Shown: positions 1-8,650 of the stretch, piece after piece
Numbering within the stretch: the stretch's first letter is position 1
How the letters are laid out: each line of letters opens with the position of its first letter
NCBI GenBank assembly: GCA_016861165.1
Contig: BOKV01000015.1
Coordinates: 39,279-103,278 of the forward strand
From: Alphaproteobacteria bacterium
GTDB lineage: Bacteria > Pseudomonadota > Alphaproteobacteria > Rhizobiales > Rhizobiaceae
Length of the DNA stretch: 64,000 nucleotides
Direction: 5' to 3'
Notes under the pieces: model-generated
What the model saw: only the letters and a program-made list of their open reading frames with translations
What the model was told of the DNA's origin: nothing
The model's database searches: none
Translations under genes and position numbers: made by a program

Positions 1-96
1 GAAGCCGATCGAATGGCTCGGGAAGCGGTGGGTCTGGTAGCGCGCGCCCTCTTCGGCCGGGCGGCTGCGGTACATTTCAAGTGAGTAGTCGCACAT
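1..96 (-). CDS. Conserved hypothetical protein, N-terminal fragment cut by the window edge
   Basis: Thirty-two codons read leftward from an ATG at 96 and run off the window. The start is preceded by a strong ribosome binding site (GGAAAGGAG, about 6 bases upstream). The protein opens with MCDYSLEMYRSRPAEEG, a start I associate with an uncharacterised small soluble alphaproteobacterial family, although I cannot name a domain. No function can be assigned, and the rest of the gene lies outside the window. It points the same way as the genes to its right, across a gap of about 150 bases. Confidence 0.6.
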   Translation of the reverse strand, partial: MCDYSLEMYRSRPAEEGARYQTHRFPSHSIGF

Positions 97-244
97 CTGG
101 TTCTCCTTTCCAGGCATGCCCCCTCAACCCGGGTGAATCGTGTCACCCAGTTTAAGAACTGTGTCTTGTCGCGGCCGGTTCAATATGCGCCGAGGTGCGA
201 AACGCAGCCTGCGGCGATCACGTTTTGCGGCGCTGCCGGCAGGC

Positions 245-1210
245 TCAGTCGAGGATCAGTTCGCCGGCGCTGACCCGCACGCTGCTGCCGGATATGCGCA
301 CCGCGGTCAACGCTTGGCCGACGACATCGATCTCGAGGCCAAGTTGGCTCGGCCGGCCCATGTCGCAGCCCTGTTCGAGGCGGAAACGGTTGGTACCCTC
401 TTCCAGCGAGCCGGCGGCCAGCAGCGGGCCGGCGAGGATCGCCGTCGCCGAACCGGTGGCCGGGTCCTCGAGAATGCCCGAGGCGGGCGAGAACATGCGG
501 GCGCTGAAATCGGTCTCCGCCGCCTCGCCGCCCGGCGTATAGACATAGGCGGCGTCGACATTGGCGGCTGCCGTCATCCGACTCCACTGCGGCTCGCAGG
601 GCCTGGCCTGCGCCAGCGTCGGGCGCGAGGCGAGGCGGACATAGAGGTAGGCGGGTCCGCCGGCATACAGACCGATCGCCGTCGACCCGAAGCCGATGTC
701 CTCGGGCGCCAGCCCGAGCGCGGCGGCGGCCTGCTCGGGTGACGGCACCTCGCCGTCATGGGCGTGGGGCAAGACCGGCGCCGTGAACTGCGCCGTGGCG
801 ACACCGTCGCGGCGCTCGACATCGACCGGCACCAGCCCCGCCGCCTCCTCCAGCACGATGCGCGTGGCGAAGTCGCTGCCGTCGGGGTGGCGCTTGGCGG
901 CGAGATGGATGGCGCAGCCGATGGTCGGATGGCCGGCGAAGGGGATCTCGGCCGTCGGAAAGAAGATGCGCACCCTTGCCGTATTGGCCGGGTCGGCCGG
1001 CGCCTGCACGAAGATCGTTTCCGACAGGTTGAACTCGCGCGCGATCGCCTGCATCGTCTCGTCGTCGAGCCCGTCGGCATCCTCGACGATGGCCAGCGGA
1101 TTGCCGGCGAAGCGGCGCGTGGTGAAGACGTCGACGGTAAAGAATTTCAGCCGGATTTCGGTTGTTTCGGGATGTTCGCCGGCCGCCGGCTCGCCGCTTG
1201 CTGCGGTCAC
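245..1210 (-). CDS. PhzF family isomerase-like protein
   Basis: This is a PhzF/diaminopimelate-epimerase-fold protein of about 321 residues. Family members are isomerases or epimerases, and most have unknown substrates. What I see is the N-terminal KFFTVDVF strand, NLSETIF around residues 61-67 (its Glu matches the catalytic acid of PhzF), FAGHPTIG around 91-98, and a C-terminal DPATGSATA motif. A longer reading frame begins with an ATG at 1252, but that would overlap the upstream small gene. I prefer the GTG at 1210, which has an AGGGGAG site 7 bases before it and lies 13 bases after the neighbour's stop codon. The exact N-terminus is uncertain because the conserved part only begins about 20 residues in. 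Confidence 0.85.
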   Translation of the reverse strand: MTAASGEPAAGEHPETTEIRLKFFTVDVFTTRRFAGNPLAIVEDADGLDDETMQAIAREFNLSETIFVQAPADPANTARVRIFFPTAEIPFAGHPTIGCAIHLAAKRHPDGSDFATRIVLEEAAGLVPVDVERRDGVATAQFTAPVLPHAHDGEVPSPEQAAAALGLAPEDIGFGSTAIGLYAGGPAYLYVRLASRPTLAQARPCEPQWSRMTAAANVDAAYVYTPGGEAAETDFSARMFSPASGILEDPATGSATAILAGPLLAAGSLEEGTNRFRLEQGCDMGRPSQLGLEIDVVGQALTAVRISGSSVRVSAGELILD

Positions 1211-1223
1211 TGCTGCGCTCCCC

Positions 1224-1406
1224 TCATTCGCCGTCCTTCGGCCGCCACACACCGTCCGGGCCCCGCTCCAGGCGAGTCGGCGAATCGCTTCTCACCCGTT
1301 CCGCCTCGTGCAGTTCCTCGCCGACGCGGGCCATCTCCTTGCGCAGCGCCCGCCAGGCGAGCCAGGCGGCTCCGCCCACCAGGGCAATGGCGATCAGTTG
1401 CGGCAT
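1224..1406 (-). CDS. Small single-pass membrane protein, hypothetical
   Basis: This 60-residue protein has one N-terminal membrane segment (residues 3-19, rich in Ala, Ile and Val). A charged helix (ALRKEMARVGEELHEAE) follows, and the Pro- and Gly-containing tail ends PDGVWRPKDGE. The arrangement is a membrane anchor with a short cytoplasmic helix. I recognise it as a type conserved in rhizobial genomes but know of no function. It sits 13 bases after the S49 peptidase gene and the same distance before the PhzF gene, all on the minus strand, so co-transcription is likely. A ribosome site (AAGGAGG) lies just before the ATG. Confidence 0.7.
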   Translation of the reverse strand: MPQLIAIALVGGAAWLAWRALRKEMARVGEELHEAERVRSDSPTRLERGPDGVWRPKDGE

Positions 1407-1419
1407 GGAAGGTCCTCCT

Positions 1420-2292
1420 TCAAAGCCCGAACCGCGCCCACAGCGCGCGTTCCTCGGCTGCCTCGATCAACGCGGCCGGCAGCGCCGCCGCGAAGCCGGC
1501 GCCCAGTTCGCCTGCGATCGGGGCGGCGGCGCTGATGCCCGGCTGCGGACGGCCGAACAGGCCGCGCCTCGGCTGCACCAGCCGCATTTCGGCCTTGTCG
1601 CCGAAACGGGAGCGGATGATTGGCGCCATCAGCCCGAGCCCGTCGACAAGGCCGAGCCGTCGCGCCTCCGAACCGGTCCAGAACAGGCCGGAGAACAACG
1701 TGTCGTCCTCGGCCAGACGGCCGGCGCGGCGCGTGCGCACCATGTCGATGAAGATGCGGTGGATGTCGGCCTGCAGCCCTTTCAGGTGGTCGACGTCCTT
1801 CGGCTTTTCCGGCTGGAACGGGTCGAGCAGCACCTTGTTGTCGCCGGCCGTATAGACGCGCCGGTCGATGCCGATCCTGGTGATCGCCTTGTCGAAGCCG
1901 AACATCGCCGCAACCACGCCGATCGAGCCGACGATCGAGGTTTGATCGGCTATGATTTCGTCGCCGGCGAGCGCGATCATGTAGCCGCCGGAAGCGGCTA
2001 CATCCTCGACGAAGACAAGCACCTGCTTGTCGTATCGCTCGGCCAGTTCGCGGATGCGCGAATAGATGAGCCGCGACTGCACCGCCGAGCCGCCGGGCGA
2101 ATTGACCGACAGCGCAACCGCCGGCGCCCGCTTGAACTGGAAGGCGCGATCGAGCACTGGCGCGACCGCGGCCAGCGAAAGCACGGACCGGAACGGCGTC
2201 GCCTGCGCCATGATGGCGCCGTGCAGGCGCACGACGGGGATAACGACGCGATCCCGGCGGAACCGGGCGGGCAGGAGGTTGGTCAGTTTCAT
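1420..2292 (-). CDS. S49 family serine peptidase (SppA/SohB-like)
   Basis: This is a 290-residue ClpP-fold peptidase of family S49, a group that cleaves signal peptides or membrane-protein fragments with a Ser-Lys dyad. Visible motifs are NSPGGS at 64-69 (oxyanion region), AASGGYMIA with the predicted nucleophile Ser101, and VYTAGDNK with the predicted general base Lys153. The protein is short and has no clear signal peptide or membrane anchor, unlike the E. coli two-domain SppA, so it resembles the compact single-domain forms. I chose the ATG at 2292 (MKLTNLL) over one 11 codons upstream because homologues begin close to this point. The gene is in a minus-strand run with the TrmN6-like gene, 72 bases upstream. 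Confidence 0.88.
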   Translation of the reverse strand: MKLTNLLPARFRRDRVVIPVVRLHGAIMAQATPFRSVLSLAAVAPVLDRAFQFKRAPAVALSVNSPGGSAVQSRLIYSRIRELAERYDKQVLVFVEDVAASGGYMIALAGDEIIADQTSIVGSIGVVAAMFGFDKAITRIGIDRRVYTAGDNKVLLDPFQPEKPKDVDHLKGLQADIHRIFIDMVRTRRAGRLAEDDTLFSGLFWTGSEARRLGLVDGLGLMAPIIRSRFGDKAEMRLVQPRRGLFGRPQPGISAAAPIAGELGAGFAAALPAALIEAAEERALWARFGL

Positions 2293-2364
2293 CGTCCGGG
2301 AGCGCTTCCTGTCGATCGCTGTCAAAGGCAGATGGACGCGTCCGGCCCGTTTTGCAAGAGCCGT

Positions 2365-3189
2365 TCAGGCGGCGAAGGCCAGCCGGGCGCGCCCGTTGAG
2401 CAGTTCGTCGGCAAGTGCCGTCTGGCGGCCATCGGCCTCGTGCAGCACGATGCCCTGGCCGATCGCAAGCGGCGCGCGCGAGCCGCGCACCGCCCGAACC
2501 AGGATGCGGCGTGCCGCAGCCCCGTGGCGGGCGTGCAGCGGCAGCACGCAGATGCCGCCGAAACGGCCCTGCGCGCAGGCGAGAACGTCGCCAAGGCGTT
2601 CGGCCCGCCAGATCATGATGAGCAGGCCGCCCGGCCGCAGGATCGCCGCCGCCGTCCGCAGCCAAGGGTCGAGGCCGCCCTCGCCCATCATGTGGGCGAG
2701 CGAGCGCAGTTCGTCGGGGGAGGGGCGCTGCGGCGCGAAATTGTAGGGCGGGTTCATCAGCACGTAGTCGAAGGAGGCGTTGGCGAGCCCGGCGTCCTGG
2801 CGCCGCTCGCCACTGAGCGTCACGTCGGCTTCCAGCACGCTCGCCCGTTCGGCGAGGCGGGCGTTGGCGCCCAGTTCGAGGGTAGCGCGGGCCAGTTCCG
2901 CCATCACCGGGTCGACCTCCACCAGCACGGCCTGAAGGCCGGGATTGGCGGCGAGCGCGGCCAGCGCGGCCACACCGGCGCCGGCTCCCAGATCGGCGAG
3001 CCGCCCGGCCGCGCCTTCCGGCAGCCCGGCGGCCATCAGCAATGCGTCGGAGCCGGCGCGGTGGCCGGTTCCGTCGGGCTGGAGCACCTCGAAGCGGCCG
3101 CGGTAGAACTTGTCGCGCGTCGTGGGCGGTCGCCGAATTTCCCCGGTAGCCAGTCTGGCCGTGGTTGTCGATCGCCCCGTTTCGTTCAT
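2365..3189 (-). CDS. tRNA1(Val) adenine N6-methyltransferase-like protein (TrmN6/YfiC family)
   Basis: This SAM-dependent methyltransferase has 274 residues. It shows the SAM-binding DLGAGAG loop at 66-72, an acidic VEVDP at 90-94 and the N6-adenine signature NPPY at 146-149. The N-terminal FYRGRFEVLQP...HRAGSDALLMAA matches the TrmN6 group, which methylates A37 of tRNA-Val in E. coli; the rhizobial substrate is inferred by family only. Its ATG overlaps the stop codon of the upstream DUF2007 gene (ATGA at 3186-3189), indicating translational coupling. Confidence 0.82.
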   Translation of the reverse strand: MNETGRSTTTARLATGEIRRPPTTRDKFYRGRFEVLQPDGTGHRAGSDALLMAAGLPEGAAGRLADLGAGAGVAALAALAANPGLQAVLVEVDPVMAELARATLELGANARLAERASVLEADVTLSGERRQDAGLANASFDYVLMNPPYNFAPQRPSPDELRSLAHMMGEGGLDPWLRTAAAILRPGGLLIMIWRAERLGDVLACAQGRFGGICVLPLHARHGAAARRILVRAVRGSRAPLAIGQGIVLHEADGRQTALADELLNGRARLAFAA

Positions 3190-3431
3190 GGCGCCAGATG
3201 CTGTTCGCTCAGTTCCTTGTCGAGCCCGGCATCGGTCAGCGTGCGCACCGCCTGGCGATAGGCGTCCGCATCGACAAGGACCCGGCGCGGCAGGATACCG
3301 ATCGATCCCTCCAGCACGCTCATATTGGCGTCGAGCACCACATGGCCGATCCCGCCCTCGCGCAGCAGCGCCTCGACGAAGCTCAGCAGCACGGGATCAT
3401 TGGTTCGAAGCAGTTCGCGAAACGCCATCAC
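3186..3431 (-). CDS. DUF2007 family small protein
   Basis: This 81-residue protein resembles the DUF2007 family, a small ferredoxin-like-fold group annotated as putative signal-transducing proteins. The N-terminus FRELLRTNDPVLLSFVEALLREGGI matches the usual pattern of a residue-exposure strand followed by a helix, and RRVLVDADAYRQA forms the second beta-alpha unit. No catalytic residues are apparent. It is the first gene of the minus-strand run and overlaps the TrmN6-like gene by four bases. It faces the polyprenyl synthase gene across a 338-base intergenic region. Confidence 0.75.
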   Translation of the reverse strand: MMAFRELLRTNDPVLLSFVEALLREGGIGHVVLDANMSVLEGSIGILPRRVLVDADAYRQAVRTLTDAGLDKELSEQHLAP

Positions 3432-3643
3432 CGACCCCAGTTACGGCATTCGTCCTATATCGGTCTGCTGCTGACAACTTTCCATGACCGACTGACGCGT
3501 TCAAGTCGTCTGCGCCGCAGCCCGAACCGCCAAGTACCGCGGGCCGCCCGGGGGTGGGGCAATGCGGCCACTTGTGGAGACCGGCTCCACTCAATAATGT
3601 CGACGACAACTGGCCGCCGCCGCCGGGCGCGACCGGGGGGCGC

Positions 3644-3738
3644 CAACGCGATCCGACAGGATCGCGCTTTGGTGCCAGTGGTTTGCCTTGTCACGCCATC
3701 TTGTCCGCGTTGCGTTGCCGCTCGGCGGGATGAGCCTC
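3644..3738. repeat. Palindromic intergenic element, copy 1 (degenerate)
   Basis: This stretch lies in the divergent gap between the DUF2007 gene and the polyprenyl synthase gene. It contains a hairpin (GCGATCC at 3649-3655, loop GACA, GGATCGC at 3660-3666) followed by a block beginning GCCTTGTCACGCCATCTTG and ending near GGGATGAG. The second block aligns with the element at 46518-46624 (TTGT.TTGTC.CG.CATCTTGTCCGC, then G.TGCCGCTCGG). The two-hairpin layout resembles palindromic intergenic repeats known from rhizobial genomes. The rest of the 3432-3769 gap shows nothing else I can name. Confidence 0.6.
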
Positions 3739-3769
3739 CAGGGCGGTATCGGGACGGGAGCAGTATCTC

Positions 3770-4786
3770 TTGGCGGGAGTGGTCATCCCCCTTGGCGAGC
3801 GTGCGGGCCAGGCGAGCGTCGAACCGCTGGTCGTGCTGGTGCGCGCCGACATGGAGCGCGTCAACCAGCTCATCCTGTCCAAGGCCGGCTCCGATGTCGA
3901 GATGATCCCGGAGGTCGCCCGCCACCTGATCGATTCGGGCGGCAAGCGGCTGCGCCCGATGCTGACGCTGGCGGCCGCGCAGATGTGCGGCTATGAGGGT
4001 GAGCACCACATCCTGCTCGCCGCAGGTGTCGAGTTCATGCACACGGCGACGCTGTTGCACGATGACGTCGTCGACGAGAGCGACATGCGCCGCGGCAAGC
4101 TGGCGGCGCGCATGGTGTGGGGCAACCAGGCGAGCGTTCTGGTCGGCGATTTCCTGCTCGGCCAGGCCTTCCGCATGATGGTCGAAACCGGTTCGCTCGC
4201 CGCGCTCAACGTGCTGTCGCATGCGGCGACGGTCATCGCCGAGGGCGAGGTCATGCAGCTCGCCACCGCGCGTAATCTCGACACCAACGAGGACGAGTAT
4301 CTGGCGGTGATCCGCGCCAAGACGGCGGCGCTGTTCGCCGCCGCGGCCGAAGTCGGCCCGATCATCGCAGGCTCGTCGAAGTCGACCATCAGCGCCTTCC
4401 GCTCCTACGGCACCAACCTCGGCCTCGCCTTCCAGCTCATTGACGACGCCCTCGACTATGGCGGCTCTTCGGCGACGCTCGGCAAGAATGTCGGCGACGA
4501 TTTCCGCGAGGGCAAGGTGACGCTGCCGGTGGTGCTGAGCTACCGGCGCGGTACCGATCGCGAGCGCGAGCTATGGCGCGAGGCGCTGGTCGAGGGCAAG
4601 ACCGACGACGGCCGTCTGGCCGAGGCGATGCGGCTGATGCGCAAGTATGACGCGATCGCCGATACGGTGGCCCGCGCCCGCCACTACGCCGAGATCGCCC
4701 GCGACGCGCTGGCGCCGATGAAGTCGGGCGCCCACAAGGACGCCTTGATCGAGGTACTCGAATTCTGCGTCAGCCGGGCCGGTTAG
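3770..4786 (+). CDS. ispB: Long-chain polyprenyl (octaprenyl/decaprenyl) diphosphate synthase
   Basis: The 338-residue enzyme is a trans-type prenyltransferase that builds the ubiquinone side chain by adding isopentenyl units to an allylic diphosphate. Visible motifs are GGKRLRP at 57-63, the first Asp-rich motif DDVVD at 98-102 and the second, DDALD, at 225-229. The chain length (C40 or C50) cannot be read safely; alphaproteobacteria commonly make ubiquinone-10. The start is probably TTG at 3770, with GGGAG about 10 bases upstream. A GTG three codons later is the alternative, because homologues begin G-V-V-x-P. It is a single cistron followed by a separate TPR gene. Confidence 0.93.
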   Translation: MAGVVIPLGERAGQASVEPLVVLVRADMERVNQLILSKAGSDVEMIPEVARHLIDSGGKRLRPMLTLAAAQMCGYEGEHHILLAAGVEFMHTATLLHDDVVDESDMRRGKLAARMVWGNQASVLVGDFLLGQAFRMMVETGSLAALNVLSHAATVIAEGEVMQLATARNLDTNEDEYLAVIRAKTAALFAAAAEVGPIIAGSSKSTISAFRSYGTNLGLAFQLIDDALDYGGSSATLGKNVGDDFREGKVTLPVVLSYRRGTDRERELWREALVEGKTDDGRLAEAMRLMRKYDAIADTVARARHYAEIARDALAPMKSGAHKDALIEVLEFCVSRAG

Positions 4787-4965
4787 TCCCGGCCGGGCGG
4801 ACCGCTCGGCGCAATCGCCTGGCCGGCGCCATTGTACTGGCGACGCAAATTCGCCATGGTTGGCGCCGAAGCATGAAGGGCGCGGCAGCCGGCCTTCCCG
4901 GGGCGTCGCTGCGGCCCGCGCCGGCGCGAACGGCGCCGCCAATTGACAAGGGAACCGCCCGCGAC

Positions 4966-6723
4966 ATGACCTCGACCGCCCCGCGCCGCCTGATGTCGGC
5001 AACCGTTGCGTCCGTTCTGGCCGCGCTCATGCTTGCGCCGGCCGCCGCCCGCGCCGACCTGCCCGACCCGACGCTGGCCGAGACGGTCAGCGGCGCCTCG
5101 CTGTCGGGCAGCTTCCTGGCCGCGCAGCTCGCCGCCAAGGACAATGACGACGCGGCCGCCGTCGCCTTCTACGAGCGGGCATTGGCGCTCGATCCGGCCA
5201 ACGAGGAACTCAAGCAGTTCCTGTTCCTGGCGCTCACCGCCAATGGCCGCATCGCCGATGCCGTCGACATCGGCCGCCAGCTGCCGCAGGCCGGGCCGGC
5301 CGGCGGTGTCGTGCGCCTCGTTGTCGCCGTCCATGCCCTGAAGCAGAAGTCCTGGGCCAAGGTCAGCGAACTGCTCGCCGGATCGAACGGCGGCGAGCTC
5401 GACCGCCTCGTCGAACTGCTGCTCAAGGCGTGGGCGCTATATGGCGCCGGCAATGTCGACGGCGCGCTCGACACCTCGACCGCCTTCGCCGGCGCCGACT
5501 GGGCCAATGTCGTGCGCGACTACCATTCCGGCCTGATCGCCGCCGCCGCCGCGCGGGACGCGGAGGCGGAAAAATTCTTCAGGCAGGCGATCGCCGACCG
5601 GGCGGCCGCCGCCGTGCTGTCGGAAGTCTATCTGCGTGCCGTCGAGGCGCTGGTCCGCGTGCAGGCCAAGCTCGGCAAGCTCGACGAGGCCCGCCAGACG
5701 CTGGCAAGCGGCAAGGAATTGCTGCCGACCCACCCGCCCTTCCTGGCGCTCGGGCGCCGGCTCGAAGAGGGACTGCCGCTGGCGCCGCTCCTCACCTCGG
5801 CGCCGCAGGGCGGCAGCGAGCTGCTCTACAATGTCGGCGCCGCGATCTCGCGCCAGGGCGGCGCCTCGTTCGCCCAGAGCTATCTGCAGCTGGCCGATTA
5901 TCTGAATCCGGGCAGCGACGTCGTCGTTCTCGCCCTGGCCGACGTGTTCGAAAACCACAAGGATCACGAGCGCGCCAACGGCTATTACGAGCGCATCGAC
6001 GCCAAATCGCCCTACTGGCGGCGCGCCCGCCTGCAATATGCGCTGAACCTCAACGATCTCGACCAGGTCGACAAGGCCAAGGAGACGCTGAAGGTCCTGA
6101 TCGCCGAGGACCCTGACGACCTGCTCGCCTATTCGACGCTCGGCAGCGTGCACAGCCAGCACGAGGAATATGCAGAGGCGGCCGAGGTCTACGACCGCGC
6201 GGTGGCGCGCATCGCCACGCCGGAGCAGTCGCATTGGGACCTGTTCTACCGGCGCGGCATCGCCCATGAGCGGCTGAAGCAGTGGGAGAAGGCAGAGCCC
6301 AACTTCAAGCAGGCGCTGGCGCTCAATCCCGACCAGCCCAACGTGCTCAACTATCTGGGCTATTCCTGGATCGACATGGGCATCAATCTCGAAGAGGGCA
6401 TGGCGATGATCCGCAAGGCGGTCGAGCTCAGGCCCAATTCGGGCTACATCGTCGACAGCCTCGGCTGGGCCCACTACCGGCTCGGCCAGTACGAGGACGC
6501 GGTCAGGGAACTGGAGCGGGCAGTCGAGCTGATGCCGCAGGACCCGGTGATCAACGATCATCTAGGCGATGCCTACTGGAAGGCTGGGCGCAAGCTCGAA
6601 GCGACCTTCCAGTGGAACCACGCGCTCGCCAGCAAGCCGGAGCCGGACGACGAAAAGAAGATCCGCGCCAAGCTCGAACACGGCCTGCGCGACGAGGCGA
6701 CCGCCACCTCCGCCGCCGACTAG
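4966..6723 (+). CDS. Secreted tetratricopeptide-repeat protein
   Basis: The 585-residue protein has a signal peptide (arginines near the start, a hydrophobic stretch VASVLAALMLAPAAA, then ARA-D as a likely cleavage site). Tetratricopeptide repeats follow throughout: AVAFYERALALDPANEEL near residue 65, a central set, and clear C-terminal units such as AEPNFKQALALNPDQPNVLNYLGYSWI and VDSLGWAHYRLGQYEDAVREL. It is probably a periplasmic or outer-membrane-associated scaffold; no catalytic motif is seen. I chose the ATG at 4966, since earlier in-frame codons would bury the signal peptide. The gene precedes ispE by 23 bases, an arrangement that I recall as conserved in rhizobia. Confidence 0.88.
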   Translation: MTSTAPRRLMSATVASVLAALMLAPAAARADLPDPTLAETVSGASLSGSFLAAQLAAKDNDDAAAVAFYERALALDPANEELKQFLFLALTANGRIADAVDIGRQLPQAGPAGGVVRLVVAVHALKQKSWAKVSELLAGSNGGELDRLVELLLKAWALYGAGNVDGALDTSTAFAGADWANVVRDYHSGLIAAAAARDAEAEKFFRQAIADRAAAAVLSEVYLRAVEALVRVQAKLGKLDEARQTLASGKELLPTHPPFLALGRRLEEGLPLAPLLTSAPQGGSELLYNVGAAISRQGGASFAQSYLQLADYLNPGSDVVVLALADVFENHKDHERANGYYERIDAKSPYWRRARLQYALNLNDLDQVDKAKETLKVLIAEDPDDLLAYSTLGSVHSQHEEYAEAAEVYDRAVARIATPEQSHWDLFYRRGIAHERLKQWEKAEPNFKQALALNPDQPNVLNYLGYSWIDMGINLEEGMAMIRKAVELRPNSGYIVDSLGWAHYRLGQYEDAVRELERAVELMPQDPVINDHLGDAYWKAGRKLEATFQWNHALASKPEPDDEKKIRAKLEHGLRDEATATSAAD

Positions 6724-6746
6724 CCGGCGCGGCCCTCGACCCGGCG

Positions 6747-7673
6747 ATGCGCCCGCGGCCGCCTGATCCTGCCCGTCGGGCCGTCACGCGCCTGGCGCCG
6801 GCCAAGGTCAACCTCGCCCTGCACGTCACCGGCCGCCGCGCCGACGGCTATCACGAGATCGACACGCTGGTCGGCTTTGCCGGGATCGCCGACCGCCTGA
6901 GCGCGGCTCCCGCCGACACCATCGAAATGATCGCTACCGGTCCCTTCGCCGGGCTGATCGACGGCCCGCCGCAGGCCAACCTCGTCGCGCGCGCGGCGCG
7001 GCTGCTGGCCGGGGCGGCCCGTTCCGCCGGTTCGACCCCGGGCGGCGCGCGGCTGACGCTGGAGAAGAACCTGCCGGTGGCCGCCGGACTGGGCGGCGGC
7101 TCGGCCGATGCGGCCGCCGCGCTCGCCGCGCTCATCGAACTGTGGCGGCTGCCGCCCCACCTCGGCCTCGGCGCGATCGCCGCCGCGCTCGGCGCCGACG
7201 TGGCGATGTGCCTTCAATCGTTGCCGCTGCGCGCGCGGGGCATCGGCGAGCGCATCGAGCGCTTCGCCGGCGCCCGCCGGCTCGACGCGATCCTGGTCAA
7301 TCCGCGCGTGGCGCTGCCTACGTCCGCCGTGTTCGCGGCGCTCACGCACCGGTCCAGTCCGCCGATCCCGGCACTGCCGGCCGATCCCTTCGACCCCGAC
7401 TTTCTGGCCGACCTGCGCAATGATCTGGAGGCACCGGCGGCGCGGCTCGCGCCGGTCATCGCCGACGTCCTCGCCTTGCTGTCGCGCCAGCCGGGCTGCC
7501 GGCTTGCCCGCATGAGCGGTTCTGGCGCCACCTGCTTCGCCCTGTTCGACGACGCCGCGGCGGCGGCCCGCGCTCATCGCTCCGTCATTGACATCGCACC
7601 GCAATGGTGGTCGGTTCCGACCGAAATCGGCGGCAGCCCGCCGCCGGCCGGAGCAGGACCCGCCGCCCGATGA
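6747..7673 (+). CDS. ispE: 4-diphosphocytidyl-2-C-methyl-D-erythritol kinase
   Basis: IspE phosphorylates the 2-hydroxyl of CDP-methylerythritol in the non-mevalonate isoprenoid pathway. The 308-residue protein is a GHMP kinase: substrate-side LAPAKVNLALHVTGRRADGYHE with Lys20, the ATP loop PVAAGLGGGSADAA at 110-123, GADVAMCL carrying the predicted catalytic Asp, and a C-terminal MSGSGATCFALF. Nearby ispB uses the isopentenyl diphosphate that this pathway supplies. Its stop codon overlaps the moaB start (ATGA, 7670-7673). Confidence 0.95.
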   Translation: MRPRPPDPARRAVTRLAPAKVNLALHVTGRRADGYHEIDTLVGFAGIADRLSAAPADTIEMIATGPFAGLIDGPPQANLVARAARLLAGAARSAGSTPGGARLTLEKNLPVAAGLGGGSADAAAALAALIELWRLPPHLGLGAIAAALGADVAMCLQSLPLRARGIGERIERFAGARRLDAILVNPRVALPTSAVFAALTHRSSPPIPALPADPFDPDFLADLRNDLEAPAARLAPVIADVLALLSRQPGCRLARMSGSGATCFALFDDAAAAARAHRSVIDIAPQWWSVPTEIGGSPPPAGAGPAAR

Positions 7674-8242
7674 GCCGCATCGACCAGTCCCGTCCCTTCA
7701 TTCCCGTTGCCATCGCCGTGCTGACCGTCTCCGACACGCGCCAGCCCGATGACGACAAGTCCGGCAACCTGCTCGCCGAACGCGTCGTCGCGGCCGGCCA
7801 CCGCCTCGTCGACCGCGCCATCGTCAGGGACGAGATCGAGGACATCCGGGCGCGGGTCAGGCGCTGGATCGGCGAGCCCGGCATAGACGTGGTCATCACC
7901 ACCGGCGGCACCGGCTTCACCGGCCGCGACGTGACGCCGGAGGCGGTCGAGCCGCTGTTCGACAAGCGCATGGACGGCTTCTCGCAGGTCTTCCATCGCA
8001 TCAGCTACGACAAGATCGGAACATCGACGATCCAGTCACGGGCGACGGGAGGGGTGGCCGGCGCCACCCTGGTCTTCTGCCTGCCCGGCTCGCCCGGCGC
8101 CTGCCGCGACGCCTGGGACGAGATCATCGGCCCGCAGCTCGATTACCGCCAGATGCCATGCAACTTCGTCGAGATCATGCCGCGCCTCGACGAACATCTG
8201 AAGCGCGGCAAGGGCCAGGCGGCCACAGGAGCGCGGGGATAG
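7670..8242 (+). CDS. moaB: Molybdenum cofactor biosynthesis protein MoaB
   Basis: MoaB/MogA-fold protein of 190 residues that binds molybdopterin; some members adenylylate it before molybdate insertion. The signature ITTGGTGFTGRDVTPEAVEPL is complete, preceded by VLTVSDTR and followed by LPGSPGACRDAWDEII. The ATG at 7670 overlaps the ispE stop codon, suggesting translational coupling although the pathways are unrelated. A longer reading frame begins at 7604, but it lies inside ispE. Confidence 0.93.
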   Translation: MSRIDQSRPFIPVAIAVLTVSDTRQPDDDKSGNLLAERVVAAGHRLVDRAIVRDEIEDIRARVRRWIGEPGIDVVITTGGTGFTGRDVTPEAVEPLFDKRMDGFSQVFHRISYDKIGTSTIQSRATGGVAGATLVFCLPGSPGACRDAWDEIIGPQLDYRQMPCNFVEIMPRLDEHLKRGKGQAATGARG

Positions 8243-8246
8243 GAAG

Positions 8247-8639
8247 ATGGACGGGTTCACGGGCGGCTGCCTGTGCGGCAAGGTCCGGTTCGTGGCAGCG
8301 GGGCGGCCCTATCGGGTCGGCATCTGCCACTGCCTCGACTGCCGCAAGAACCACGGTGCGCTGTTCCACGCCTCCGCGATCTTCCCCGACCACGCGGTGA
8401 AGATCGAGGGCGAGACCGGCGACTATGAGGGGCGGCATTTCTGTCCCCGCTGCGGCTCGCCGGTCTTCGGCCGCTTCGGCGACGAGATCGGGGTCAACCT
8501 CGGGGCGCTCGACGCCACCGACCAATTGCGGCCGACCTACGAACTGTGGACCGTCCGCCGCGAGTCGTGGTTGCCGCCCTTCCCGCTCAAGCGGCGCTAC
8601 GAGGGCAACCGCAGCGCGACAAGCCGCTTCGAGGAATAG
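8247..8639 (+). CDS. GFA family (CENP-V/GFA) zinc-binding protein
   Basis: This 130-residue protein belongs to the GFA fold, once thought to act in glutathione-dependent formaldehyde handling; most members have no proven reaction. The zinc ligands are in place: GGCLCG (Cys8, Cys10), CHCLDC (Cys27, Cys29, Cys32) and CPRCGSPVF (Cys66, Cys69). It lies four bases after moaB with an AGGAAG ribosome site inside the overlap region, so it is probably expressed with it. It converges on the glycosyltransferase-like gene after 11 bases. Confidence 0.88.
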   Translation: MDGFTGGCLCGKVRFVAAGRPYRVGICHCLDCRKNHGALFHASAIFPDHAVKIEGETGDYEGRHFCPRCGSPVFGRFGDEIGVNLGALDATDQLRPTYELWTVRRESWLPPFPLKRRYEGNRSATSRFEE

Positions 8640-8650
8640 GCCCCCGCGCC

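Noticed and set aside
1162..3261. A 699-codon plus-strand frame
   Set aside because: It runs across four minus-strand genes with clear motifs; no domain is recognisable.
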